In this document: piece by piece, positions 1 to 8,480 of the stretch
Layout: each line of letters begins with the position of its first letter
Position numbering within the stretch: position 1 is the stretch's first letter
DNA from: Cohnella sp. GbtcB17
GTDB taxonomy: Bacteria; Bacillota; Bacilli; Paenibacillales; Paenibacillaceae
Length of the DNA stretch: 64,000 bases
Direction of reading: 5' to 3'
NCBI RefSeq assembly: GCF_019091135.1
Contig: NZ_JAGXJW010000036.1
Coordinates: forward strand, 19,372 to 83,371
Notes under the pieces: generated by a model
The model's database searches: none
Told to the model about the DNA's origin: nothing
What the model saw: only the letters and a program-made list of their open reading frames with translations
Made by a program: the position numbers and the translations under genes

Positions 1-621
1 GAACATCGGACGGAATACTTCCAGTTCCTTGGCCAGAATCTTCGCCATCGGCTAGAGGACGCGCCCGTGGAAGTCGATGCCGATGCCCAAATACGGACCG
101 ACGGCTCCGCGGACCGCAGCCACTCTCTTCAGCACCTCGTCGATCTTTTCGTACGAATCGATATATTGCAATTCCTCGGTCGCGTTCATCTTGACGGCGG
201 TGAAGCCTTCGGACTGCGCGCGCAACGCGGCTTCCCCCACATCGGAGGGGCGATCCCCGCCGATCCAGGAATATACCTTGATCTTCTGGCGGCAAGCTCC
301 GCCCATCAGCTGATAGATGGGGGCTTGGTGGTATTTCCCCTTAATATCCCACAGCGCTTGATCGATTCCCGCGATGGCACTCATCATCACGGGACCGCCG
401 CGATAGAAGCCGCCCCTGTACATCGCCTGCCAATGATCCTCGATCGCGAGCGGATCCTTGCCGATCAGGTACCCGCTCAACTCCTCGACCGCGGCTCGCA
501 CCGCGCGCGCTCTGCCTTCCACGATCGGCTCTCCCCAGCCCGTTATCCCTTCATCCGTATCGATCTTCAGGAACAGCCATCTTGGCGGCACGATAAACAA
601 TTCCATACTCGTAATTTTCAT
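1..621 (-). pseudogene. dgoD: D-galactonate dehydratase-like enolase-superfamily gene, 5' part, interrupted by in-frame TAG
   Basis: The first 189 codons encode the capping domain and start of the barrel of a mandelate-racemase/enolase superfamily acid-sugar dehydratase, closest to D-galactonate dehydratase (D-galactonate to 2-keto-3-deoxygalactonate). Family signatures seen are the Trp-Gly-Glu-Pro block near residue 29, the FYRGGP stretch near 72, SAIAGIDQALWDIKGK near 81-96, and the metal-ligand motif DFHGR near 183. Directly after GRVL the frame meets TAG (plus-strand cta at 52-54). The same frame then continues to the window edge as PMAKILAKELEVFRPMF, which is what follows this motif in intact family members. 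So the stop is a point change, not a frameshift. The ATG at 621 overlaps the stop of the upstream GntR gene (ATGA), so the two are co-transcribed. The 3' end lies outside the window. A sequencing error is the alternative. Confidence 0.82.
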
Positions 622-1298
622 GATCCGCTTCCCTTCGCTTGAATGGCATTGATCATATCTTGAATATGTGACTTCATGAGCGCTCTTGCTTGCTCCGCCT
701 CCCGCTCCCGTATCGCGATGGCGATCAATCGATGATAGCTGGCAGCCTTCTCCCGCATATACGGCAGCTTATCCGTCTCTCTCCTTCCTTGCGCCGACAA
801 ATCCGCCACGACGGACAGCATTTGGGCAAGCAGCGGGTTGCCTGCGCCTTCAGCGATCTCCTGATGATAGCGGACATCCGTCTGAAAATGCTCCTCGCCC
901 CGCTCCAGCTGCGCCTCCATCAGATCCGACAAATCACGGATCGACTTGACCTGGGCCGCAGACGCCCGCATGGCGCAATAAGCCGCCAGCTCCGGTTCGA
1001 TCGCAAGACGCGCCTCCAGCAGCTCAAGCAGCGAACGCGTCTCCATTCCTTTGATCGGAGCCATCGGATCTTCGAGAAGACTTGGATCGTTGCGTACGAA
1101 AATGCCTCTACCATGTTCGATACTAACGACGCTCCGGCTCTCGAGCAGACGCAGCGCTTCCCTTACTGCAGTCAGACTGAGTCCGTACCGGGACGCCAAT
1201 TCCTGCATCGTCGGCAGGCGTTCGCCGGGCTTCCACTCCCCCGCGCGGATTTGTTCCTGTATTTGCTCGATTACTTCTTCATGAGCCAGCTTCTTCAT
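618..1298 (-). CDS. GntR/FadR-family transcriptional regulator
   Basis: This is a 226-residue one-component repressor. Residues 1-70 form the winged HTH of the GntR family (GEWKPGERLPTMQELASRYG, then AVREALRLLESRSVVSIEHG). Residues about 80-215 are the all-helical FCD ligand domain, which in FadR-type proteins binds a metal and a small organic acid; a conserved VRYHQEIAEGAGN helix is visible. Length is typical. Its stop overlaps the start of the galactonate-dehydratase-like gene, so it probably controls acid-sugar catabolism and its own operon. A 17-bp palindrome lies 49 bp upstream of the start. The ligand is inferred from the neighbour only. Confidence 0.9.
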   Translation of the reverse strand: MKKLAHEEVIEQIQEQIRAGEWKPGERLPTMQELASRYGLSLTAVREALRLLESRSVVSIEHGRGIFVRNDPSLLEDPMAPIKGMETRSLLELLEARLAIEPELAAYCAMRASAAQVKSIRDLSDLMEAQLERGEEHFQTDVRYHQEIAEGAGNPLLAQMLSVVADLSAQGRRETDKLPYMREKAASYHRLIAIAIREREAEQARALMKSHIQDMINAIQAKGSGS

Positions 1299-1346
1299 CA
1301 GCGTCTCCCGTACATCATTCTTCTTATTGATATGATCTTATTTATT

Positions 1347-1363
1347 TAAAGATAATATCTTTA
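1347..1363. promoter_or_regulatory. 17-bp perfect palindrome, candidate GntR operator
   Basis: TAAAGATA-A-TATCTTTA is an 8+1+8 perfect inverted repeat in the AT-rich gap between the divergent GntR gene (start 1298) and the aldo/keto reductase (start 1501). Its symmetry and site fit an autoregulatory operator of the FadR-type protein. AT-rich palindromes can also arise by chance. Confidence 0.45.
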
Positions 1364-1500
1364 TTCTCAATTTGTCAATCATTCTAATTGCGGCAGGCAG
1401 CAATCTACTTTGTTCAATTTGGTCCTGGCAGCGGCTATAATCAAGTTGATCGCAAGATGAAGTTCCTGCCAAATGGCGAAAATAGGAGGCTCGTAAAAGG

Positions 1501-2472
1501 ATGAGCATGCGCAAACGTCCGATAACCGGCATCGATCAACCGTGCTCGGTCATCGTCCTCGGCGGCGTTCCGCTCGGGACGCGGCTGGACGAACGGCAGT
1601 CCATGCGGCTGCTGGATCTGTATGCGGATGCCGGAGGCAACATGGTCGATACGGCCGAAGTTTACGGCAACTGGGTGCCAGGCAAAGCGAACGCGAGCGA
1701 GCTCGTGATCGGCAAATGGATGAAGTCGCGCGGCATCAGAAGCCGCATGATCGTGACGACAAAGGGCGGGCATCCGGATCTGGGGGCGATGAACGTCTCC
1801 AGGCTTCAAGCGGCCGACATCAGAGCCGACGCCGAAGGCAGCTTGCGCCGGCTGCAGGTCGACGCGATTGACCTGTACTGGCTGCATCGCGACGACCGGT
1901 CGATCCCGGTCGCCGAGCTGCTCGGTTCGCTCGGCAGACTGGTCGAGGACGGCATCATCAGGAGCTTCGGCTGCTCCAATTGGGAGACGGACCGGATCGC
2001 GGAAGCGAATCGCCTCGCGGCGGAGCAAGACTTGCCGATGTTCGCCGCCAATCAGGCATGGTGGAGCCTCGCAAGCCTGGATACGGCGCATATCGAGGAT
2101 CCCACCGTCGTCGTGCTGGACGAAGCGATGTACCGTTACCATGAGGAGACGGGCCTGCCGCTCTTTGCCTACTCGTCGTTGGCCAAGGGCTTGTTCGCCA
2201 AGATGGAAGCCGCCGCCCGGGCGGGGACCGCTTTTGAGGCGCCGCCCTTGTTCGATCTTCCGGCGAATAAGCGCCGGTTCGAGCAAGCGAAGCTTATCGC
2301 CTCGGATCGGGGCGTCACGATCTCGCAGGTCGCCCTCTCCTATATCGTATCGCGCCGCTTTCCCTCCTTTGCCGTCGTCGGCGCGACCGACGAATCGCAG
2401 CTCGCCGACAGCCTCGGCGCAGGCGGCTTGACGCTTGGCGAGGAGGAGCTTGCCCTGCTCGACAACGGATGA
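1501..2472 (+). CDS. Aldo/keto reductase
   Basis: This 323-residue NAD(P)H-dependent aldo/keto reductase is a (beta/alpha)8 barrel. The catalytic tetrad is complete: Asp50 and Tyr55 in MVDTAEVYGNW, Lys88 in TTKGG and His129 in LYWLHRDD. The late AYSSLAKG segment and the C-terminal SQVALSYIVSR segment belong to the cofactor-binding face of this family. The ATG at 1501 has an AGGAGG-like site upstream. It stands alone: divergent from the GntR gene and closed by a strong terminator. A sugar or sugar-derived carbonyl is a likely substrate because all neighbours are sugar genes, but the sequence does not fix it. Confidence 0.9.
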   Translation: MSMRKRPITGIDQPCSVIVLGGVPLGTRLDERQSMRLLDLYADAGGNMVDTAEVYGNWVPGKANASELVIGKWMKSRGIRSRMIVTTKGGHPDLGAMNVSRLQAADIRADAEGSLRRLQVDAIDLYWLHRDDRSIPVAELLGSLGRLVEDGIIRSFGCSNWETDRIAEANRLAAEQDLPMFAANQAWWSLASLDTAHIEDPTVVVLDEAMYRYHEETGLPLFAYSSLAKGLFAKMEAAARAGTAFEAPPLFDLPANKRRFEQAKLIASDRGVTISQVALSYIVSRRFPSFAVVGATDESQLADSLGAGGLTLGEEELALLDNG

Positions 2473-2486
2473 TTGGCCGAATAGAA

Positions 2487-2526
2487 AAGCCGCGCCTCTT
2501 CGCATGAGGCGCGGCTTATCATTTTT
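2487..2526 (+). terminator. Intrinsic terminator after aldo/keto reductase
   Basis: A 12-bp perfect stem (AAGCCGCGCCTC, 7-nt loop, GAGGCGCGGCTT; 2487-2517) is followed by ATCATTTTT. It lies 14 bp after the reductase stop codon. Confidence 0.85.
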
Positions 2527-2585
2527 GCGGCGGTTGTCACCATATTGCGCCCAGGCAATATGCTGTAGCAAAAGGAGGATGCTTC

Positions 2586-3332
2586 ATGTCGCTTTTGCTG
2601 CAGCCTGCCGATATCGAAAATGCGGAGCTCGTTCCGGAAGCGTGGAAAAAAGAGGCGTTCCGTGCATTCGCGGCCAAGATGTCCGACCGGAAAGCCCGCT
2701 TCCCTTGCATTCCCGCTACGCAAGCTTTTGCGCTGGGTCACCTGCGATACGGGTTCGTCGCGAATCCTTGGCACGCTTGCGCAGGCCGGGAGCTGGGCGA
2801 GCTCGTCGCCGAATACGGCAAAGCGTCGCGCCAGTTCGGCGATTATTCGTCTTTGATCGTATTTTTTGAACAAGAACCGGACGAAAAGGATGTCCTCGCC
2901 TACGAGGCGAAATTCTGGGACTTGTTAAGCGAAGTGAGCCGCCTGGACCAAGCGGCATGGCCCGCGGACATTCCCGAGGACACCGGACAGCCGACTTGGG
3001 AGTACTGCTTCGACAACGAACGGTACTTCGTATACTGTGCGACGCCGGCGCATCGCTCCCGCCAGAGTCGCCACTTCCCGTTTTTTATGCTCGCCTTGAC
3101 GCCCCGCTGGGTATTGGATCGCTGGCACGCGCAGCCCGCACGCGCAGCCGCTACGGCTCCCCTCATCCGCGCCCGCTTGGCCGCCTATGACGAAGCGCCG
3201 GCGCATCCCGAACTGAAGCCTTACGGCTCGCAGGGGAATCTCGAGTACAAGCAATACTTTCTGCGGGACGACGATACGGCGTTGACGGGCTGTCCTTTTC
3301 ACCGGGGGATCAAGAAAGAGCATGCGGAGTAA
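2586..3332 (+). CDS. YqcI/YcgG family protein of unknown function
   Basis: This 248-residue soluble protein resembles the Bacillus YqcI/YcgG family. Visible blocks are FPCIPATQAF near residue 39, RYGFVANPW near 54, the central TWEYCFDNERYFVYCATPAH near 139-158, RSRHFPFFMLALTPRWV near 161, and a C-terminal YFLRDDD-TGCPFH segment. No catalytic activity is established for the family. The conserved Cys, His and Trp residues suggest a cofactor or metal, but that is inference. Start 2586 has AAAGGAGGA 7 nt upstream. It stands alone, with a terminator before it and the convergent fucosidase gene after it. Confidence 0.72.
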   Translation: MSLLLQPADIENAELVPEAWKKEAFRAFAAKMSDRKARFPCIPATQAFALGHLRYGFVANPWHACAGRELGELVAEYGKASRQFGDYSSLIVFFEQEPDEKDVLAYEAKFWDLLSEVSRLDQAAWPADIPEDTGQPTWEYCFDNERYFVYCATPAHRSRQSRHFPFFMLALTPRWVLDRWHAQPARAAATAPLIRARLAAYDEAPAHPELKPYGSQGNLEYKQYFLRDDDTALTGCPFHRGIKKEHAE

Positions 3333-3407
3333 AAGCGTTAGCCGCTCCTGTCCGCGTGAACGGGGATCTGCGACGATCGGTCGGCCGTCCGTGCCGACTG
3401 TCGCTCC

Positions 3408-4910
3408 CTAATCCTCGAGCTCGACGGCAAGCGCATGGACGTACGGCGTCGGCCGCCGGTCGGGCAGGCGCACGATCAACGCTCCGTAAGGCTGCTCAAA
3501 CGGGACTTCGCCGGCGCCGAGCAGCTTGACCGACTTGACCCGATCCGCTTCCGTCAACGTGCGTATCATCGCGATTCCGTCTGCCGGCCAGCGCATCTGG
3601 AAGGCATAAAGCATGTTGCCGCGCCGCGTAAACCGGAAATCCGCCGGCGTCCAATCGACGGCATCTTCCTTGAAGTGGTCGATCACGACGCTTGAAGGCC
3701 CCTCGCCGAATACGCGAAACGGGCGCGTTTCATAGACGGCCTCCTCGTTGACGCTTTTCCAGGCGGCCATTTCCCGGAGCAGGTAAGTGCACTCGTCGTC
3801 CAGCGTGCCGTCCGGCTTCTGCGGAATGTTGAGCAGCAGATTGCCGTTTTTGGAGACGATGTCCACCAAAATTTCAATGACATGCGCCGGCGTCTTATAT
3901 ACCGCGCGCACGTCATAGAACCAACCGCCGACGCAGGTGTCCGTCTGCCAGGGCTCGGGCTTGATGTCGCTCTCCTGGCTGCGCTCGATATCCAGAATGC
4001 CGATGGCATAGACGCTCTGTCGCCGATCCTTCTGATTGTATACCGCCTGGTTGACTCCGCCGTGCAGGCTTGCGCTCTTGTTGTACAAGTAAGCGACCGC
4101 CTCCCGCCCGGCCTCGAACGCTGCCGCCGCGTCCGACTCCGTCGCGCTCTCCTCGATTCTCCCGAAGGGCAAGGCGCCGTCGGAGTAGAGCAGATCCGGC
4201 TCATATCGATCGATCAGCTCTTTCATGACCGCCAGCCAATGCCGGCGCCAGCTTTCGTTCGTCGTATACCAGGGCTCAAGGTCGTGCATGCCTTTGTCCG
4301 GGCCGTAGTGCTCCCGGTTGGGCAAATACAAATCTTCGTAAGCCGGGTCGTTGCCGTCATACGGAACGCCCGCGTACGGTCCCGCTTTATCGCTGCCTTT
4401 GTTCGGCGCAAACCAGCTGAAGGTCGCTCCCATATGCTCGGTCAGACCGAAAGGCAAGCCTTTCTTTAAAGCCGCGGCTCTCCACAGAGCTACGATGTCC
4501 TTCTGCGGTCCCGCCTGCGCCGCATTCCACTTATGCAATTTGGAGTCGTAATTAAAGAAGTTGTCATGGTGCATGGCCTGCGCGACGAAGTACTTGGCGC
4601 CCGCTGCCGCATACAGCTCCATTAAGGCGTCCGGATCGAACCTTTCGGCCTTCCAGCGCTGAACGATGTCCTTGTAGCCGAATTCGGAAGGATGTCCGTA
4701 CACGCGGGCGTGGTGGCGATATTGGTCCGTATTTTCGATATACATATTACGGGCGTACCAGTCGCCGAACATCGGCACGGACTGCGGTCCCCAATGGGAC
4801 CAGATGCCAAGCTTCGCATCCCTGAACCATGCCGGGCATTCAAAGGTTCTTAACGAATCAAAGGTCGGTTGGAACGGTCCGTTCTTATAATCTGCTTTCA
4901 ACAAAAGCAC
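3408..4910 (-). CDS. Alpha-L-fucosidase, glycoside hydrolase family 29
   Basis: This 500-residue GH29 exo-fucosidase hydrolyses terminal alpha-L-fucose from glycans. Seen: the N-terminal LGIWSHWGPQSVPMFGDWYA block (34-53), the MHHDNF block near 113-118 matching the family HHDGF motif, the probable nucleophile Asp244 in PDLLYSDGALPF, and KNGNLLLNIPQKPDGTLD near 354-371, a family hallmark. There is no signal peptide, so the enzyme is probably cytoplasmic and acts on imported fucosides. It is transcribed divergently from an AraC regulator at 5050, the likely activator. Confidence 0.9.
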   Translation of the reverse strand: MLLLKADYKNGPFQPTFDSLRTFECPAWFRDAKLGIWSHWGPQSVPMFGDWYARNMYIENTDQYRHHARVYGHPSEFGYKDIVQRWKAERFDPDALMELYAAAGAKYFVAQAMHHDNFFNYDSKLHKWNAAQAGPQKDIVALWRAAALKKGLPFGLTEHMGATFSWFAPNKGSDKAGPYAGVPYDGNDPAYEDLYLPNREHYGPDKGMHDLEPWYTTNESWRRHWLAVMKELIDRYEPDLLYSDGALPFGRIEESATESDAAAAFEAGREAVAYLYNKSASLHGGVNQAVYNQKDRRQSVYAIGILDIERSQESDIKPEPWQTDTCVGGWFYDVRAVYKTPAHVIEILVDIVSKNGNLLLNIPQKPDGTLDDECTYLLREMAAWKSVNEEAVYETRPFRVFGEGPSSVVIDHFKEDAVDWTPADFRFTRRGNMLYAFQMRWPADGIAMIRTLTEADRVKSVKLLGAGEVPFEQPYGALIVRLPDRRPTPYVHALAVELED

Positions 4911-5049
4911 CTCCGGTTGTCCGATTCATACGGAGACAGTCCCGTTTTAAATGGAGACAGACCCATGGTAGCACCGGTATGCTATGCTGAAGAAGATACA
5001 AACCTAACCGTTGCTTGTATAAAACTAACCATCCTTGCAGGTGAAAAAC

Positions 5050-5898
5050 ATGATGAACGAACGCTCCCGTAAGCGACTTCTGCAGATGTACCTTTCCAAT
5101 TTGCAGGTCAACGTGACCGCGTTAGGGTTTAATCCGGTCTGGTCCGATTGGCGCGACATCGATTATACGCCGGACTATAACAAGTTTTACTTTATTACGG
5201 ACGGAGAAGGGTGGCTTAAGATCGGCGACCTGGAGCTTTATCCGAAGCCGGGCCAGCTGGCCCTCATGCCTGAAGGCGTCCGGCAATCGTACTCGGCCAT
5301 TAACGACAAGCCCTATACGAAATACTGGTGCCACTTTACGGCGAAAATCGGAACGATCAACTTGTTCGACCTGATTCGTCTCCCCTGGATGATCGACGTG
5401 CAAGAAAAGGACGGCCTGCCTGCCGATCTGTTCAAAGAGATGCTCCGGTTCCACCAGGCCGATACGCTGTCCTCGTCGCTGCATATGAACGCCTGTCTGC
5501 TCCGGCTCATCGGATACTTTCTCGACCGGTCCGTTCCGATCGACATCCAGCACGCGCACGCCGAAACCTCCGACCTCCTCCGCGCCGTGCTGACCTACAT
5601 CGACGATCATTTTCAGCGGAACATTACGGTGCAGGAGCTGGCGGATTTGACGCATATGCATCCCAATTCCTTTATTCGGCTGTTCAAAAAGCACCTCGGC
5701 ACGACGCCGATCCAATATATCAACCGCAAACGAATCGACAGCGTAAAGCGGCTGCTCACCTCTACCGATCTCACGCTATCCGAGATCGGCGAGCGGACGG
5801 GCATTCCCGATACCTCCTACTTGTCCAAGCTGTTCAAGTCGACGACCGGTCTGTCCCCGACGCATTTTAAGATGCTCGCAGGGCGTAAGCTTGTCTGA
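5050..5898 (+). CDS. AraC-family transcriptional regulator (divergent to fucosidase)
   Basis: This protein of about 282 residues has an N-terminal cupin-like sensing domain (YKFYFITDGEGWLKI type, with a GQLALMPEGVRQSY turn) and a C-terminal double HTH of the AraC/XylS family (VQELADLTHMHPNSFIRLFKKHLG; LSEIGERTGIPDTSYLSKLFKS; final TGLSPTHFK). The frame is open from a TTG at 5035, but the ATG at 5050 is preferred because AGGTG sits 7 nt upstream. Placement back-to-back with the GH29 gene suggests it activates fucosidase expression on binding an L-fucoside. The ligand is inference. Confidence 0.88.
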   Translation: MMNERSRKRLLQMYLSNLQVNVTALGFNPVWSDWRDIDYTPDYNKFYFITDGEGWLKIGDLELYPKPGQLALMPEGVRQSYSAINDKPYTKYWCHFTAKIGTINLFDLIRLPWMIDVQEKDGLPADLFKEMLRFHQADTLSSSLHMNACLLRLIGYFLDRSVPIDIQHAHAETSDLLRAVLTYIDDHFQRNITVQELADLTHMHPNSFIRLFKKHLGTTPIQYINRKRIDSVKRLLTSTDLTLSEIGERTGIPDTSYLSKLFKSTTGLSPTHFKMLAGRKLV

Positions 5899-5946
5899 TT
5901 GATTGGTGAGCGCGCGACAGGCATCGGCGCATGCCGCGCGAGAGAT

Positions 5947-7116
5947 TTACGTTGATTGCGTCATCGAACGGCGCTCCATGCGGCGGAACAAAACCGCGAA
6001 CACGGCAATGCAACCGACCGCGAGCACCGCATTGTACAGGAACACGTTGCGCATCCCCCAGATCTCGCTCGCTTCTCCGCCCGCGTAGCTCCCGATCAAG
6101 CGGGCGATGCCCAGACAGAGCAGCGCGTTTAGCGTCTGTCCGCTCGCTTTGAGTTCATCCGGCACTTCCCGGTTGATCATGGTAGCCATCGTGACGGACA
6201 ATACGATAAAGATCAAGCCGTGCAGCACCTGCACCGGAATCGTCCAATAGGGATCATGGATGGCCGAGAACAAGTACCACCGCAGCGCCGCCGCGATGCC
6301 TGCCCCGAACAAAATGTAGTGGATGCGTACCCGCTGAAATATTTTGCCCGCCAGCAGCAGGAACGGTACCTCGCTCAGCGACGACAGAACCATCGACCAG
6401 CCGAGCCAGGCGTTGCTGCCGCCCAATTCCTGAAAATATAAAGGAAAAAACGTATAGTAGTAGCCCAACGTGATATGAAGAACGAAATTGACCGCCAAAT
6501 AGAAGACGAGCTTGCGATTGCGAAACAAGATCCAAATTCGGATGCGACGTCCCTGCTTCTGGTGGCCGGCGACCGACGGAAAGCGGAGGACGAACGCGAA
6601 AGATACGGCCATGACCATCGCGTAGACCGCAAACATCAGGTCTACCCGCTTCTCGGCAATCAAGCCGAACACGATCGACATGAGCGCGAATCCGAGCGTG
6701 CCCGCCAGCCGAATGCGGCTGAATCCGCCCGCCCAGCGGCGCCGATCCAATTCTTCAAGCGTGATCGCGTCGCTGAGGGCGAAGATCGAGGCCTGGAAAA
6801 AAGTAAAGATGCTGATCATGCCTAGCAAATAGCCGAACCCGTCGGATAAAGGATACAGCAGCATCGCGCCTCCGCTCCCGGCGATCAGCAGCAGCAATAT
6901 ATGATTTTTGGTCTTGGCCCTGTCGCTGAGCGTTCCCCATACCGGCTGCGCAAATATGGCCACCAGCGGGCCGATGCCAAGCAGGATGCCGATCTGCGAG
7001 GCGTCAAACCCCGCATCGCGGAAGTAGAGCGGGATAAAAGTGCCGTATACCGCGTTGCCCATATAAATGAAGAAATAGAACAGATAGAAATAGGATAGCC
7101 GAACCGATGCTGTCAT
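5947..7116 (-). CDS. MFS transporter (MFS_1-like sugar/organic-acid porter)
   Basis: The product is about 389 residues with roughly 12 hydrophobic segments, beginning YFYLFYFFIYMGNAVYGTFI. The cytoplasmic loop between helices 2 and 3 carries the MFS motif (QPVWGTLSDRAKTKN). It resembles the LacY/3-phenylpropionate-type MFS_1-like subgroup. The frame is open further upstream, but the ATG at 7116 begins directly before the first helix and has AAGGAAG 11 nt upstream. It is the last gene of the eight-gene run starting at 14863. A second importer in an operon that also holds a damaged ABC importer is notable. The substrate is unknown. Confidence 0.85.
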   Translation of the reverse strand: MTASVRLSYFYLFYFFIYMGNAVYGTFIPLYFRDAGFDASQIGILLGIGPLVAIFAQPVWGTLSDRAKTKNHILLLLIAGSGGAMLLYPLSDGFGYLLGMISIFTFFQASIFALSDAITLEELDRRRWAGGFSRIRLAGTLGFALMSIVFGLIAEKRVDLMFAVYAMVMAVSFAFVLRFPSVAGHQKQGRRIRIWILFRNRKLVFYLAVNFVLHITLGYYYTFFPLYFQELGGSNAWLGWSMVLSSLSEVPFLLLAGKIFQRVRIHYILFGAGIAAALRWYLFSAIHDPYWTIPVQVLHGLIFIVLSVTMATMINREVPDELKASGQTLNALLCLGIARLIGSYAGGEASEIWGMRNVFLYNAVLAVGCIAVFAVLFRRMERRSMTQST

Positions 7117-7203
7117 AAGTCGAAGTCGCTTCCTTTGCGGCAGGTTAAACAAGATGCCTCTAGCATAAGCCTTGCTGCCGGCAAGATCAACGCTGAATCG
7201 CCA

Positions 7204-7246
7204 CAAGCCGGGACCGACATCCGCATCGGAAGTCGGTCCCGGCTTG
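7204..7246 (-). other. 15-bp hairpin between oxidoreductase and MFS gene
   Basis: CAAGCCGGGACCGAC at 7204-7218 pairs perfectly with 7232-7246. It starts 4 bp past the oxidoreductase stop. No T-run follows on the minus strand, so it looks more like an mRNA processing or stability element, or a weak terminator, that would lower MFS expression relative to upstream genes. Confidence 0.6.
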
Positions 7247-7249
7247 CAT

Positions 7250-8422
7250 TTAATCGTCCACCCGTACCCAAGCGCCTGTCCGGCGGCTTTCCAGAATGGC
7301 GTCGATCACCTTCATGATGCCATGTCCGTCGGCCAGCGTCGCGAACGACGCCGGTCCGGGACGGTGCGCCTCTCCGGCTTCCCGCTTGCTCATCGCCTCC
7401 CGATAGAAGTCGGCCATCAGATTGCGCAGCGCATCCGGCCAGCCTTCCTCGTGCCCGCCGGGGAAGTGCGCCAGCCGGGCGGCTTCCGGAGACAGCAAGC
7501 CGGGATCGCGCATCCGCTCGCGGTTGGGCTCGCTGCGCTTGCCTTCCCAGAGCCGGTTCGGATTCTCCTGGTCCCAGCACAAGGAGGATTCGGCCGCCGC
7601 TATCTCGAAGAGCAGCCGGTTCTTGCGGCCCGCACTGACCTGGGAGACGGTGAACACGCCGCGGGTGCCGTCCTCGAAGCGGAGCAGCACGGAGCCCGCG
7701 TCCTCTGTCGCGACTTCGAACGCCTCGCGGTCGCCGTCATCCGCTTGTCCGAATGTTGCCGCAGCCAGCCTCGGCTTATACCGCACGGGATGCACCGTAC
7801 TCAGATCGGCGAACACCTCCGAGATCCGGCTGTTCAACACGAACTGAACGGTATCGCACCAATGGGAGCCGATATCCGCGATCGCGCGGGACTCGCCGTT
7901 CACCCCGGGCTCCAGCCTCCAGCTGTAGTCGGTATCGTAGAGCAGCCAGTCCTGGAAGTAGCCGCCGTGGACCAGATGCGCCTTGCCGATCTCGCCGCTG
8001 CGCAGCATGGACCGGGCCTGCACGACCATCGGGAAGTGCCTGTAATTGAAGCAGACGCCGCTCACGCCCTTGCTGTTCTCCGCCAGCCGCGCCAGTTCCG
8101 CCGATTGTGCGCTGTTCATCGCCAGCGGCTTCTCGGACAGCAGATGCTTCCCGGCCAGAAGTACGTCCCGGTTGACGGCAAAGTGCAGCACGTTCGGCGT
8201 GCAGTTGTGGACGGCCTCCACCGCCTCGTCCGCGATCAGATCGCCATAGCTTCCATAGGCGGCAGGGATGCCGTATTTGTCAGCCAACGCCCGTGCCTTG
8301 GCCTCGCTGCTGCCCGCGACCGCGACGACCTTCACCTCAGGCAGCCGCAGCAGCGCCTGAATATGGAAGTCGGCCGAAAAGCCCGTCCCGATCACGCCGA
8401 CGCCCATCTTGCCGTTGTCCAT
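7250..8422 (-). CDS. Gfo/Idh/MocA-family oxidoreductase
   Basis: This 390-residue NAD(P)-dependent dehydrogenase has an N-terminal Rossmann fold (GVIGTGFSADFHI, residues 8-20), the EKPLAM motif near 97 whose Lys is catalytic in the family, and a C-terminal alpha/beta domain with DIGSHWCDTVQF, whose Asp/His pair serves in proton transfer. The family oxidises or epimerises sugar and inositol hydroxyls. It lies 58 bp downstream of a second family member and after the ABC importer genes, so it probably acts on the imported sugar or cyclitol. The exact substrate cannot be read from the sequence. Confidence 0.88.
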   Translation of the reverse strand: MDNGKMGVGVIGTGFSADFHIQALLRLPEVKVVAVAGSSEAKARALADKYGIPAAYGSYGDLIADEAVEAVHNCTPNVLHFAVNRDVLLAGKHLLSEKPLAMNSAQSAELARLAENSKGVSGVCFNYRHFPMVVQARSMLRSGEIGKAHLVHGGYFQDWLLYDTDYSWRLEPGVNGESRAIADIGSHWCDTVQFVLNSRISEVFADLSTVHPVRYKPRLAAATFGQADDGDREAFEVATEDAGSVLLRFEDGTRGVFTVSQVSAGRKNRLLFEIAAAESSLCWDQENPNRLWEGKRSEPNRERMRDPGLLSPEAARLAHFPGGHEEGWPDALRNLMADFYREAMSKREAGEAHRPGPASFATLADGHGIMKVIDAILESRRTGAWVRVDD

Positions 8423-8480
8423 TCCGATTCCCTCCGCCCTTTCATATGTCAGGCCCGGCTTCTTCCGATATCTCGTCTTC

